DNA from: JAAYAY01 sp964563135 | GTDB taxonomy: Bacteria; Planctomycetota; Planctomycetia; Pirellulales; Thermoguttaceae | Direction of reading: 5' to 3' | Length of the DNA: 64,000 bases | Assembly: GCA_964563135.1 (NCBI GenBank) | Contig: CAZLWV010000022.1 | Location: forward strand, 4,498-68,497 | Shown: piece after piece, positions 1 through 8,536 of the stretch | Numbering within the stretch: the first letter of the stretch is position 1 | How the letters are laid out: every line of letters begins with the position of its first letter | Notes under the pieces: generated by a model | Database searches by the model: none | What the model was told of the DNA's origin: nothing | Seen by the model: the letters and a program-made list of their open reading frames with translations, nothing else | Translations under genes and position numbers: made by a program

Positions 1-337
1 GGATCGTCTGCCGCAACGCGACGAAAACGGGGTGTCGCGTCCGGCCTTCGTAGCAGGCGTCCAGTTCGGTTTGCCACCACCAGAGCAGCGGGAGTCCCTG
101 GCCGGACCCGGCGGTTTCATCCGCCAGGTTGTCGGCCCAACGGCAGTAGGCGTAGACATTTGCCACGTCTCCGCGGACACGTTGAGGAAGCACCAGGCCG
201 CCGACCGTGAAGTTCTCGTAGTGGCGTCGAGCCAAGCGGCGGCAATAGCGCTCAGCCTCGGCGAGAGTGGGCACCGGGAGATTCCGGTTCCCGGGCCCGT
301 ACAATTCGAGATCGGATCGGAAGCTGGCGTCGCTCAT
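1..337 (-). CDS. hpnC: Squalene synthase HpnC, N-terminal part (runs off window start)
   Basis: Reading down from the ATG at 337, the product opens with about 20 residues and then has the squalene/phytoene synthase N-terminal signature: RRHYENFTVGGLVLPQRVR, VYAYCRWADNLADE and a downstream WWWQTELDACYEG. The order HYENF, LLP-like, VYAYCR, ADxxADE is typical of HpnC, which with HpnD and HpnE makes squalene for hopanoids from farnesyl diphosphate. ADNLADE is the first Asp-rich substrate/Mg-binding motif. Only 112 codons lie in the window; the C-terminal half, including the second Asp-rich motif, is outside it. It is divergent from ispH, which supplies the isoprenoid precursors. A generic phytoene synthase cannot be excluded without the rest. 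Confidence 0.8.
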   Translation of the reverse strand, partial: MSDASFRSDLELYGPGNRNLPVPTLAEAERYCRRLARRHYENFTVGGLVLPQRVRGDVANVYAYCRWADNLADETAGSGQGLPLLWWWQTELDACYEGRTRHPVFVALRQTI

Positions 338-679
338 GGCTGTCAGATTCTCACGCCCTTTCCCTTCCCGCGGCGACCCGTGGTGCCGTTATCGATTGTG
401 GATCCCATCGGTGCATCCCTTCCCCAGGACCAGGCTCCCGCCGGTAGGCCTGGTGCTTTGTCTCAGCCAAAAACTGGGATCGAGACTGTGGAACAACCTG
501 GCGATTGTCGCATGATTCTACGCCACTGATCGGAAGATTAAGCTGTGACAGGGCACTCGTTTCACAATCCATGCAGGATTCCACAACGGTAGTTTCTTCG
601 GCCGGTCGTGGCGACAACTCGCACCCCTGGCCGACATCCCCCGAATTCATTATGATGCCTCCCCGGGAGTGTGCATACC
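338..679. other. Divergent intergenic region between hpnC and ispH
   Basis: About 340 bases with no convincing gene. It must hold the promoters of the leftward hpnC and the rightward ispH. I see no strong -35/-10 pair and no clear operator. The only recognisable site is a GGGAG ribosome-binding sequence at 665-669 in front of ispH. Short open frames here lack family resemblance and a Shine-Dalgarno sequence. Confidence 0.5.
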
Positions 680-1603
680 ATGCAGATCATTCTTGCCGCC
701 CCCCGCGGATTCTGCGCGGGAGTGAATATGGCCATCGAGAGCCTGGAAACGGCTCTCCAGCGGTTCGGTCCGCCCGTCTATGTGTACCACGAGATCGTGC
801 ACAACAAGTGGGTTGTGGAGGATTTCAGCCGCCGGGGCGTCGTTTTTGTCGACGACTTGGGCCAGGTTCCCCCGGGGAGCAATGTCCTCTACTCAGCCCA
901 CGGCGTCTCGCCGGAGATCCGCCGCCTTGCAGCCCATCGCCGCCTGAATACCGTGGACGCGACCTGTCCGCTGGTGACCAAGGTTCACCGCGAGGCGGTC
1001 CGCTATGCCCGGGAAGGCTACACCATCATCCTCATCGGCCATGCGGGGCATGACGAGGTTGTGGGGACCATCGGCGAGGCCCCAGACGCCATCCGGGTGG
1101 TCGAGAATATCAACGACGTGGCCCAACTGGAGCTGGCCGAGAATCAGAAGATTGCCTATCTGACCCAGACGACGCTTTCTGTCGACGATGCCGCCCGGAT
1201 TATCACGCGGCTGCAGGAATGCTTCCCCCAGATCGAGGGTCCGTCCAAGAAAGACATCTGCTATGCCACTCAGAACCGGCAGGAAGCGGTCCGCCTTCTG
1301 GCGGCGGAGGCTGACGTGGTCCTTGTGGTGGGGAGCCAGAACAGTTCGAATAGCCAGCGTCTGGCCGAGATCGCCCGGATGGTCGGGGTGCGGGCGTATC
1401 TGATTGACGGACCGGAGAATATCCGTCGCGAATGGTTCGAGGGCGGGGAGACGGTTGTGATCACGGCCGGGGCCAGCGCACCGGAGACGCTCGTTCAATC
1501 CTGCGTCCGATTCCTGCAAGAGAGTTACGCGGCCGACGTACGGACGCACTCGGTTCGCGACGAGAACGTTCATTTCATTCTGCCGGGAGAACTCCGCGCA
1601 TGA
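680..1603 (+). CDS. ispH: 4-hydroxy-3-methylbut-2-enyl diphosphate reductase (IspH/LytB)
   Basis: IspH is the last enzyme of the MEP pathway. It uses a [4Fe-4S] cluster to convert HMBPP to IPP and DMAPP in the cytoplasm. The product starts MQIILAAPRGFCAGV, which carries the first cluster Cys. It has the HEIVHNKWVVE motif, DATCPLVTKVH with the second Cys, TQTTLSVDDA, and a QNSSNSQRL motif with the usual substrate-binding Ser-Asn run; the third cluster Cys lies in DICYATQNRQ. The length of 307 residues is normal for the family. ATG 680 is chosen over GTG 671 because GGGAG lies 10 bases upstream of it and the protein then begins at the conserved MxIxLAxPRGFCAG start. The stop overlaps the next gene's ATG by four bases (ATGA), so the two are translationally coupled. 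Confidence 0.96.
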   Translation: MQIILAAPRGFCAGVNMAIESLETALQRFGPPVYVYHEIVHNKWVVEDFSRRGVVFVDDLGQVPPGSNVLYSAHGVSPEIRRLAAHRRLNTVDATCPLVTKVHREAVRYAREGYTIILIGHAGHDEVVGTIGEAPDAIRVVENINDVAQLELAENQKIAYLTQTTLSVDDAARIITRLQECFPQIEGPSKKDICYATQNRQEAVRLLAAEADVVLVVGSQNSSNSQRLAEIARMVGVRAYLIDGPENIRREWFEGGETVVITAGASAPETLVQSCVRFLQESYAADVRTHSVRDENVHFILPGELRA

Positions 1604-2649
1604 CGATCAACGATCTGGAGCTGTTTCTGGTCGAACGCCAGTCGGAAACGACCGACCCGTCGATCCGTTCGTTGTTGATTCGCCTGGTTACGGAGACGGG
1701 TATGGTGGGCTGGGGGGAGGCGGTGGTGCCGTGGCGCTCGTCTGAACTTCATGGGCGGCGCAACATGCTTCTGCCGATCCTCACCGGGCGGAGCGTGTTC
1801 GATATTGAGGACCTGGTGAGTCAGGAGAATCTGCGTCCTCGCCCGCTCCAGGCGGCGGTCGAGATGGCATGCTGGGACCTGGTTGGCCGGATTGCCGGTC
1901 TGCCTTTGTGCTGCCTGTTCGGCGGACAATACCGGGGGCGGATCCCGCTGGGAGTGCGGCTGCACGGCAGCACGATCGAGCAGGTGCTGCAGCTCTCCCG
2001 CGAAATGGCCGACCAGGGGTTCTATTGGCAAACGCTGTCGGCTACCGGGCGGATGTCGAACGACGAGAGCATGGTGACCGCCTTGCTGGACGCCGTCGGG
2101 GACCGGGTGGAGCTGCGGCTCGACGGCCGGCAGAGCTACAACATGGAGCAAGCTCAGGAACTCTGTCGTCGACTGGAGGACGAAGCTCTTGTGTTCTTCC
2201 TCGACCCGATCAGCGGCGGGCGAATGGAAGAGGTGGCAGCGTTGCGGCGTCAGACCACGATCACTATGGCCGTGGCCCGTTGCGTCGAAACGCCGGCCGA
2301 TACGATGGCGGTCATCCGGGGGGGCATTGCATCGAACACGGTGATCGACGTTCAACGCGTCGGCGGGCTCGTTCTGGCCCGCAAGTGCGGAACGATCGCC
2401 GAGGCGGGGGGGATCGGGGCGTCGCTCTGTGCGGGGCATTCACTCGGGGTTGCCACGGCGGCAACGCTGCAGCTTGCCGCGTCGACGCCGGCCTACAGCG
2501 GCTGCCTCGAATGCACTCGTCACCAACCGGCAGACGAGCTGCTCACCGAGCCGTTTTCCTACGTCGACGGCATGATTTGCGTGCCCCAGGGGCCGGGGAT
2601 TGGGGTGAGCGTCAACCGGGCAGCGATCGACCGCTATCATGTGAACTGA
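1600..2649 (+). CDS. Enolase-superfamily (mandelate racemase/muconate-lactonizing-like) enzyme
   Basis: The 349-residue product has the two-domain enolase fold pattern: an N-terminal capping domain (about 1-110) with the GWGEAVVPW motif, and a barrel domain with DRVELRLDGRQSYNMEQA (metal-ligand Asp region), VFFLDPISGGRMEEVA, TITMAVARCVETPADT, and SNTVIDVQRVGGLVLARKCGTIAEAGG followed by GHSLGVATAA. Members abstract the proton alpha to a carboxylate with Mg2+. The usual Lys of the KxK catalytic motif after strand 2 is not evident, since the region reads WQTLSATGRMS, and the second Glu ligand is replaced in FFLDP. The substrate therefore cannot be assigned and a non-racemase activity is possible. 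It overlaps ispH by 4 bp, but no known pathway link is apparent. Confidence 0.85.
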   Translation: MTINDLELFLVERQSETTDPSIRSLLIRLVTETGMVGWGEAVVPWRSSELHGRRNMLLPILTGRSVFDIEDLVSQENLRPRPLQAAVEMACWDLVGRIAGLPLCCLFGGQYRGRIPLGVRLHGSTIEQVLQLSREMADQGFYWQTLSATGRMSNDESMVTALLDAVGDRVELRLDGRQSYNMEQAQELCRRLEDEALVFFLDPISGGRMEEVAALRRQTTITMAVARCVETPADTMAVIRGGIASNTVIDVQRVGGLVLARKCGTIAEAGGIGASLCAGHSLGVATAATLQLAASTPAYSGCLECTRHQPADELLTEPFSYVDGMICVPQGPGIGVSVNRAAIDRYHVN

Positions 2650-2715
2650 AGGAAGCCCATAGGACTTGCGGCGCCCGAGGAAGGTCGGTTCTCGTCATCC
2701 GCCGTGCGGACTGCG

Positions 2716-3168
2716 TCATTTCACGGCGGTATGGATGTAGTCTTTCATGAACCGGTTTTCCACGGCGAGCAGATTGTGCTGGGCCTTGACGATATCGCCC
2801 ATCGAAACCAGGCCCACCAGCCGCCCGTTGGCGAGCACCGGAAGGTGGCGAATCCGGCGTTGGGTCATCAGTCCCATCACGGCCTCGACGGCATCGGAGG
2901 GGGAGCCGGTCGCCAGGTCGCTCGTCATCACTTCCTTCACCTTGGTGGTGGCCAGGTTGTGGCCGCTTCTGGACGAGCAAGCGTGGAGGATATCGCGCTC
3001 GGTAATGATCCCGATCAGCCGTTCTCCCTGTTCCACGTCGCGGGTGCAGACCAGGAGCGAGCCGACGTTGTGGTCGATCAGCCGCGAGACGACCTGATCG
3101 AGAACGGCGTCGGGCCCGATGGTGAACACCGTGCTGCCTTTGGCTTGGAGGATGTCTGCCAGAGTCAT
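2716..3168 (-). CDS. CBS-domain protein (tandem CBS pair)
   Basis: The 150-residue soluble protein is made almost entirely of two CBS motifs. The first (about 8-65) contains VGSLLVCTRDVEQGERLIGIITERDILHA, and the second (about 76-135) contains RIRHLPVLANGRLVGLVSMGDIVKA. Stand-alone CBS pairs bind adenosine nucleotides as energy sensors and often act on a partner protein. The GxITERD and GxVSxGD endings that contact the ribose/phosphate are intact in both. It is convergent with the ispH pair and has no operon partner, so the target is unknown. Confidence 0.9.
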   Translation of the reverse strand: MTLADILQAKGSTVFTIGPDAVLDQVVSRLIDHNVGSLLVCTRDVEQGERLIGIITERDILHACSSRSGHNLATTKVKEVMTSDLATGSPSDAVEAVMGLMTQRRIRHLPVLANGRLVGLVSMGDIVKAQHNLLAVENRFMKDYIHTAVK

Positions 3169-3494
3169 GTCGGGTTCCTTTTCTCAAACGGCGCCGCGGT
3201 ACGCAGCATTCCCGTTTCCCAGTCGGGAGCGGCGGGGGAAGTATATCGACTTACGCAATGGCCGATCAACAAACGGGCCAAAGAACGCAACAAACGGCCC
3301 TTACGGTTGGGGGGCGATCAAGCGTTGGGCCGCGGTGGACACTTTTGCCGCCTCCCGATGAATTGTGGCGAAACTCAATGGGCGACGAGGCGGCCGCCGG
3401 GTCCCTGAGACTTGCCACCGGCGGAAGCGGCCATTTCAGCCGGTCGATTGGCGATAGTTCGTGTCGGCTGGCGGCCCTGCCGCTGCGTGGGACC
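3169..3494. other. Intergenic region upstream of arsR, no gene seen
   Basis: About 325 bases between the CBS gene and the ArsR promoter. Open frames continue upstream of arsR here, but they have no Shine-Dalgarno sequence and no family resemblance, so I treat the region as non-coding. Confidence 0.45.
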
Positions 3495-3527
3495 TTGACG
3501 CCCCGGTCGGAACTGCCTAGAACCGAC
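3495..3527 (+). promoter_or_regulatory. Candidate sigma-70 promoter with dyad upstream of arsR/C_GCAxxG operon
   Basis: TTGACG at 3495-3500 and TAGAAC at 3518-3523 are separated by exactly 17 bases. The GTCGG / CCGAC inverted repeat (3506-3510 and 3523-3527) overlaps the spacer and the -10 box, which is where an ArsR-family repressor would be expected to bind. The match is moderate and the operator role is inferred. Confidence 0.4.
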
Positions 3528-3569
3528 GACATTGCCCATCTCGGCCCCAGTATCGATTCAGGAGAGAGC

Positions 3570-3947
3570 ATGCGGGATTTCATGGCCATCACCAAAGCCT
3601 TGGCCGACGAAACGCGGGTTCGGGTCCTTCTTGCCTTGCAGCGGGGGGAACTCTGCGTCTGCCAGATCGTGGAACTCACGGGTCTGGCCACGTCGACGAT
3701 CTCCCAGCATATGTCGATCCTGAAACAGGCACGGTTGGTGGAAAGCCGCAAAGAGGGGCGCTGGATATACTATCGGCTTGCCGATGAACAGCCGTCGGAA
3801 CTGGTTCGCTGCAGCCTCCAGTGGGTTGCCGATTCGTTGGCGAGAGACCCGAAGGTCGTGGGCGACAGAAAGCGGTTGGCGGCGATCTGCAATTCGGATC
3901 CGCACGAGTTGTGTGCCCGGGATTCGGGCAAAGGGACCGGCAAATGA
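3570..3947 (+). CDS. arsR: ArsR/SmtB-family metalloregulator
   Basis: The 125-residue winged-helix repressor carries the classical ELCVCQIVELTGLATSTISQHMSIL segment: a Cys-Val-Cys metalloid-binding pair at the start of the recognition region (ArsR-type ELCVC) followed by the helix-turn-helix. The wing reads VESRKEGRWIYYRLAD. Metalloid or metal binding to the CxC pair would release DNA. ATG 3570 is preceded by GGAGAG at 3561-3566, and upstream in-frame starts lack such a site. The next gene follows after 25 bases, so the two probably form a small operon that this protein autoregulates. Cd/Zn versus As(III)/Sb(III) specificity is not certain from sequence, but the CVC motif favours As/Sb. Confidence 0.92.
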   Translation: MRDFMAITKALADETRVRVLLALQRGELCVCQIVELTGLATSTISQHMSILKQARLVESRKEGRWIYYRLADEQPSELVRCSLQWVADSLARDPKVVGDRKRLAAICNSDPHELCARDSGKGTGK

Positions 3948-3972
3948 CCTTGTGGCTGGAGAATTGGCAACG

Positions 3973-4788
3973 ATGAGCGACATTCGTCGGAGGGACTTGA
4001 TCGGTTATCTGGGAGTGGCTGTGGGGAGCAGCATTGCGTCTGGGAGTCTGCACGCGGCAGAAGCATTGCCCGTGCACCCCGAACCGCCGGCGGCGGGTGG
4101 CCGCACGGCATGGACCTATGCGACGATCGAGCCTGCCCACGCAGGCAAGAGAGTTTATGAGATCTTCGGGCAAGGTGGCTGCATGTACGCGGCCTTTGGC
4201 GGGATACTTGACTGCCAGAGGGCAGAGGCCGGAAATTCGTTTCCCGAATTTCCGTTGCACATGATGAGATACGGGGCGGGTGGAGTCAGCGGTTGGGGAA
4301 CTCTATGCGGGGCGCTGAACGGGGCTGCTGCCATCATTGGGCTATTTGTGGCTGACAAACAAGGACGCGATCGGCTCATCAATGACCTGTTCTCCTGGTA
4401 CGAGAGCACGAGGCTGCCCAGGTACCACCCCGACGCGGCCGATGGGCCAGCGGAGATCATGGCCACCACATCCCGGTCGGTCCTATGCCATATGTCGGTG
4501 GGAATCTGGTGTCACGAGACTGGTGCCAAGGCTGACAGCAAGGAGAAGACGGAGCGTTGCCGGCGATTGACGGTGGATGTTGCCATGAAGACCGTCGAAC
4601 TCCTGAATGCGTACCATCTGGGCGGCCAAGCCGAGCCGGAATCGGGTGCCACGGCTCCAGCAGGCCCGGAGCCGAAAGCGGAGACTATTCCGGGCGAGGC
4701 GATAGGGAAAATGCGGTGTGACTGCTGCCACCAGCCTGGAGAGAGCCACGTGAACGTAGGAAGCTTGTCCGGGAAGCAAAGGGAATGA
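3973..4788 (+). CDS. Exported C_GCAxxG_C_C-family protein with a CxxCH motif
   Basis: The 271-residue protein begins MSDIRRRDLIGYLGVAVGSS with an arginine-rich start and hydrophobic stretch ending near ASGSLHAAEA, a twin-arginine-like export signal. The body has the family's Cys pattern: GGCMYAAFGGILDC, GTLCGALNGAAAIIG and SVLCHMSVGIWCHETG. The C-terminal segment contains RCDCCHQPGESH, which includes a CxxCH covalent haem-attachment motif. C_GCAxxG_C_C proteins are thought to be redox or metal proteins related to split-Soret cytochromes. The single CxxCH and the Cys clusters support an envelope redox role, but the substrate is unknown. It lies directly downstream of an arsenic-type arsR, which suggests metalloid-linked expression. 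Confidence 0.75.
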   Translation: MSDIRRRDLIGYLGVAVGSSIASGSLHAAEALPVHPEPPAAGGRTAWTYATIEPAHAGKRVYEIFGQGGCMYAAFGGILDCQRAEAGNSFPEFPLHMMRYGAGGVSGWGTLCGALNGAAAIIGLFVADKQGRDRLINDLFSWYESTRLPRYHPDAADGPAEIMATTSRSVLCHMSVGIWCHETGAKADSKEKTERCRRLTVDVAMKTVELLNAYHLGGQAEPESGATAPAGPEPKAETIPGEAIGKMRCDCCHQPGESHVNVGSLSGKQRE

Positions 4789-4836
4789 CGCGGACGTTTT
4801 GTCGCGGAGGCAGAGTGGCCACCCGGCAGTCGATAA

Positions 4837-5070
4837 TCACGATGGGTATCGGCGGTTCTGTGGCGTGACGGTTGTTCGAGGCAACAGGCGACGCTTGCCG
4901 AACGTCTGGGGTACAGACGGCTGGACGGTCATCTTGCCGTTGAGGATGTCAAAGGCAAGATGTTCCTCGCCTCCCGCGACGGGGCCGACCACGCGTTTGA
5001 GGGCTGCGACTTTCTCTGCACAGTCCATGCCGACAATCTTGAACTGCAGCGGCAATTGTGGAGACTTCAT
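4837..5070 (-). pseudogene. Truncated heavy-metal-associated (HMA) N-terminal domain of a P-type metal ATPase
   Basis: The 77-residue frame begins with about 50 residues resembling the N-terminus of Zn/Cd/Pb P1B-ATPases (FKIVGMDCAEKVAALKRVVGP then GGEEHLAFDILNGKMTV). The usual GMDCxxC/E ligand motif keeps one Cys, in GMDCAEK. After GKMTV the similarity stops and a short unrelated tail runs to the stop; the membrane and ATPase domains are absent from the window. I read it as a 5' remnant left by deletion, although a free-standing metal chaperone is possible. It is last in the leftward czc gene row, 28 bases after the lipoprotein gene. Confidence 0.55.
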
Positions 5071-5098
5071 GGTTACCTCCCGTCACGGCTACCACGGT

Positions 5099-5320
5099 TC
5101 ACGGAAGATCCGTGACAACCTGCTCGGTCTCTCCCTCCTCATGGTCGTGACCGGCGTGGTCCGCTGTATGCTCGCTATGGTCGTGGCCGTCCCCCTCGTA
5201 GTGACCGGTTGATTCGGGCGTGCAGGCAGCGGGCGTGTCGGAACCGCTGCAACCAGGCAAGGCAACCAGGGCGGCAGCGCCGAGAAAGACGGCGGCAAGT
5301 TGAAACACGGTACGAGTCAT
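5099..5320 (-). CDS. Small His-rich lipoprotein of the czc operon
   Basis: The 73-residue product has a signal peptide ending in a lipobox (LVALPGC) and a short mature part rich in His and acidic residues (GHYEGDGHDHSEHTADHAGHDHEE). This is suited to weak binding of Zn, Co, Ni or Cu in the periplasm. Its ATG overlaps the stop of czcA by four bases, so it is translated from the same message. I know no named family for it. A periplasmic metal buffer or donor for the RND pump is the natural inference. Confidence 0.7.
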   Translation of the reverse strand: MTRTVFQLAAVFLGAAALVALPGCSGSDTPAACTPESTGHYEGDGHDHSEHTADHAGHDHEEGETEQVVTDLP

Positions 5321-8300
5321 CCGTTTCCTTCTCCCGCTTCCTTCAATTCGATCTCAGCGTGATGGTCATCGACGATCCGCTGCCCGGCCTTCCGTCCGAT
5401 CGTCCAGAACAGAGCCGGTCGCACGAAGAACTCCAGAAGCGTGCTGCTGACGAGTCCGCCGATGATGACGGTGGCTACCGGATAGAGGATCTCCTTGCCC
5501 GGTTGGCCGGCGGCCAGCGCCAAAGGGACCAAGCCGATCCCGGCCGTCAGGGCCGTCATCAATACGGGCGCCAGGCGCTCCTGGCCGGCCCGCACGATCA
5601 TCTCGCGCGACCAGGTTTCGCCCTCGTACTTCACCAGATGCAGGTAATGGTCGAGCAGCAGGATGCCGTTGCGAGTGGCGATGCCGCACAAGGAAATGAA
5701 TCCCACCATGCTAGCAATGGTCAGTGTCTGGCCGGTCCAGAGGATTGCGCCGACCGCCCCGATGAAGGCCATTGGCAGCGCAGCCATCACCTGGAGTGCG
5801 AAGTTGACGGAGCGGAACATGGTAAAGAGCACGAGGAACATTCCGGCCAGCGACAACGTGAACAGGACGGCGATCATCTGCGAGGCCGTCTGTTGGCTTT
5901 GGAACTGTCCTCCGTAGTCGATGAAGTAGCCGGTCGGCAGCGACTTCTGCAGTGGCTCGAGCCGTGTTTGAATGTCGCGCACGACATCGACCAGGCCTCG
6001 GCCCGCGGTATTGCATTGCAGGACGATCCGGCGGCGAACCTTTTCCCGGTTGATCGTGTTGGGTCCGCCGGCCTGATAGATCCTGGCAACCGACGATAAA
6101 GGTGTTGTGCCACCCTCGGGCAAATCGAGCGACATGCGGCTCAGGGCTTCGAGGTTTTCGCGGTAGCGCTCCTCGAGCCGCACAAACAGATCGAAAGTCC
6201 GCTGTCCCTGGAGCACTTCCGAGATGACCCGGCCGTGCATGGCCGTCTCGATGGATTCGTTCACGTCGTCCGGTTGCAGGCCGTATTGGGCCAGCTTGTC
6301 TCGATCCAGTTCGATACAGAGCTGCGGGATGGAGATCTGCGGCTCGGGGACCAGGTCTTTTACGCCCGGCACGCCGGCCACGATGGTCTGCATTTCCTTG
6401 ATCTTGGCCCGCAGCACGCTGAGGTCGTCGCCGTAGAGCTTGATGGCCACTTGTGCCTGGACACCGGAGAGCATGGCCGAGATCAGGTGGGCCAAAGGCT
6501 GTTCGACACTGGTAACGATCCCAGGAATGTCGGCCATCGCCTCGCGGATGTCGTCGAGGACTTCCTCGCGGGTTCGCCCACTCTGGGGATTGAAGTTGAT
6601 GATGACCTCGCTCATGTTGACGCCGATGATGTGCTCGTCGAGTTCGGCCCGGCCGGTTCGAACGACGAACCCTTCGACCCCATGGATCTTCTGGAGGCGT
6701 CGCTCGACCGTCTGTGCAACCTCTTTGGAGCTCTGAAGGGACGTGCCCGGCGGCAGGAGCACGTTGAGTTGGGCCACGCCCTCGTCAAAGGGCGGCATGA
6801 AGTCGCTCTGCATTCTCGACATGGCGATTCCGCTCACGGCGACCGCCACCACGGCGGCGACCAGGACTGGCTTCGGCATACGCAGGCTGAGGCCGATGAC
6901 GCGAGCCGCCAACCATTTGAGCCCCCGCAGCAGCAAACTCTCCTTCTGGCGGTGGGTGACAGGGGAGTTGGGCAGAAGCCAATAGGACAACACGGGCGTG
7001 ACCGTCAACGAGACGAGCAGGGAGGCCAGGATCGAGACGATGTAGGCGACTCCCAAGGGAGTGAACAATCGCCCTTCCATTCCGCTCAGTGCGAACAGCG
7101 GTATGAAGACCAGCACGATAATCAGCGTGCTGAAGACGATGGAGTTGCGAATCTCCGCGCTGGCCCGAAATACGACCAGCAAGGCCGGCCTCGGGTCTGC
7201 GCTCTGACGGTTCTGTCGCAGCCGGCGGAAGATATTCTCCACGTCCACGATGGCGTCGTCGACGAGTTCGCCGATCGCGACCGCCAGGCCGCCCAACGTC
7301 ATCGTGTTGATCGACATATCGAACCACTTGAACACCAGTCCCGTGACGACAATGGAAAGCGGAATGGCAGTGAGCGTGATGAACGTGGTGCGGAAATTGA
7401 GGAGGAATACGAAGAGGATGATCGCGACGAGGATGCCGCCGTCGCGCAGCGCGGCAATGACGTTTTCGATGGCCAGGTCGATGAACTTCTTCTGCTGATA
7501 CAACTCCGGGGCCATGCGGACGTCGGCCGGGAGCGAGGCCTTCAGTTCGTCTAAGGCGGCGGTAACACGCTCGGTCAATTGCCGGGTGTCGGTCCCCGGC
7601 TGCTTGTTGATCGTCAGGATCACGCAGGGTCCACCCGCGAACCGGCCGTCCGCTTGTCGGACAAAGGCGGAACTGTCGCCGCGTTTGACCTCCGGCCCCT
7701 CGGTCACGTTGGCCACCTGTGCCAGGAGCACCGGACGGCCACTGCGAATCTTCACCACCAGCTTGCGGAGGTCTTCGACCGACTGGATTCGTCCCAGCGA
7801 TCGGACCAGCAGCTCGTTGGGCCCCTGCCCGTCCAGGTAACCGCCGGTAACATTGCTGTTGCTCCTCTGAAGGGCCGTTTCAACCTCGTGCAGGGTGACG
7901 CCGAAAGAGAGCATCGAATCGGGGTTGACGAGCACCTGGAACTGTTTGCGATCCCCGCCCATCGCAAAGACCTGCGAAACGCCGGGGATGGTCAAGAGAC
8001 GCTGCCGAACGACCCAGTCCGCCAAGGTGCGGATTTCCATCGGACTGGTCTTGTCGCCTTCGCTCCACATGCCGACGATCATGATCTGCCCCATGATCGA
8101 GGAGATCGGGGCCAGTTGCGGTTTGACCCCTTCGGGCATCTGGTCGGCGATCAAGGAGAGCTTTTCGGCCACGATCTGGCGGTCGATGTAGATGTCGGTC
8201 CCCCAATTGAACTCCACGTTGACCACGGAGATACCGACCCCCGAGGAACTGCGTACTGCCTGGACGCCGGTGGCGCCGTTGAGGGCTGCTTCCATGGGAC

Positions 8301-8499
8301 GGGTGATCAGGGTCTCGACTTCCTCGGGTGCCATGCCCGGCACTTCGGTCATCACGCTGACGCGAGGACGGTTCAGGTCGGGGAATACGTCGATGGGCAG
8401 CTGGTACAGTTGCCAGCCGCCATAGCCGAGCACGAGAAGTGCTGCGGCGATGACAAGCAACCGATGATGGAGCGCAAACCGGATAACGGCGCTGAGCAT
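5317..8499 (-). CDS. czcA: RND heavy-metal efflux permease (CzcA/CusA-type)
   Basis: The 1060-residue inner-membrane pump has the RND layout: TM1 at about 13-30, a large periplasmic loop, TM2-6 in the middle, a second periplasmic loop and TM8-12 near the C-terminus. Its start (RFALHHRLLVIAAALLVLGYG then LPIDVFPDLNRPRV) and GATGVQAVRSSSGVGISVV are typical of the heavy-metal subfamily. The TM4 region reads GELVDDAIVDVENIFRRLR near residue 412 and holds the acidic proton-relay residues. It exports divalent or monovalent metal across the envelope together with CzcB and an outer-membrane channel. No CzcC-type channel gene is visible in the window. It lies between the four-helix-bundle gene and the His-rich lipoprotein gene. 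The metal cannot be fixed from sequence. Confidence 0.95.
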   Translation of the reverse strand: MLSAVIRFALHHRLLVIAAALLVLGYGGWQLYQLPIDVFPDLNRPRVSVMTEVPGMAPEEVETLITRPMEAALNGATGVQAVRSSSGVGISVVNVEFNWGTDIYIDRQIVAEKLSLIADQMPEGVKPQLAPISSIMGQIMIVGMWSEGDKTSPMEIRTLADWVVRQRLLTIPGVSQVFAMGGDRKQFQVLVNPDSMLSFGVTLHEVETALQRSNSNVTGGYLDGQGPNELLVRSLGRIQSVEDLRKLVVKIRSGRPVLLAQVANVTEGPEVKRGDSSAFVRQADGRFAGGPCVILTINKQPGTDTRQLTERVTAALDELKASLPADVRMAPELYQQKKFIDLAIENVIAALRDGGILVAIILFVFLLNFRTTFITLTAIPLSIVVTGLVFKWFDMSINTMTLGGLAVAIGELVDDAIVDVENIFRRLRQNRQSADPRPALLVVFRASAEIRNSIVFSTLIIVLVFIPLFALSGMEGRLFTPLGVAYIVSILASLLVSLTVTPVLSYWLLPNSPVTHRQKESLLLRGLKWLAARVIGLSLRMPKPVLVAAVVAVAVSGIAMSRMQSDFMPPFDEGVAQLNVLLPPGTSLQSSKEVAQTVERRLQKIHGVEGFVVRTGRAELDEHIIGVNMSEVIINFNPQSGRTREEVLDDIREAMADIPGIVTSVEQPLAHLISAMLSGVQAQVAIKLYGDDLSVLRAKIKEMQTIVAGVPGVKDLVPEPQISIPQLCIELDRDKLAQYGLQPDDVNESIETAMHGRVISEVLQGQRTFDLFVRLEERYRENLEALSRMSLDLPEGGTTPLSSVARIYQAGGPNTINREKVRRRIVLQCNTAGRGLVDVVRDIQTRLEPLQKSLPTGYFIDYGGQFQSQQTASQMIAVLFTLSLAGMFLVLFTMFRSVNFALQVMAALPMAFIGAVGAILWTGQTLTIASMVGFISLCGIATRNGILLLDHYLHLVKYEGETWSREMIVRAGQERLAPVLMTALTAGIGLVPLALAAGQPGKEILYPVATVIIGGLVSSTLLEFFVRPALFWTIGRKAGQRIVDDHHAEIELKEAGEGNG

Positions 8500-8536
8500 G
8501 GCAGAGAGTCCGGAGTCGAGTGTCGAGTGTCGAAAG

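Noticed and set aside
6235..7554. Long plus-strand open frame (about 440 codons) inside czcA
   Set aside because: Antisense to a well-conserved RND pump, rich in His, Asp, Gln and Arg without domains; a product of GC-rich codon use.
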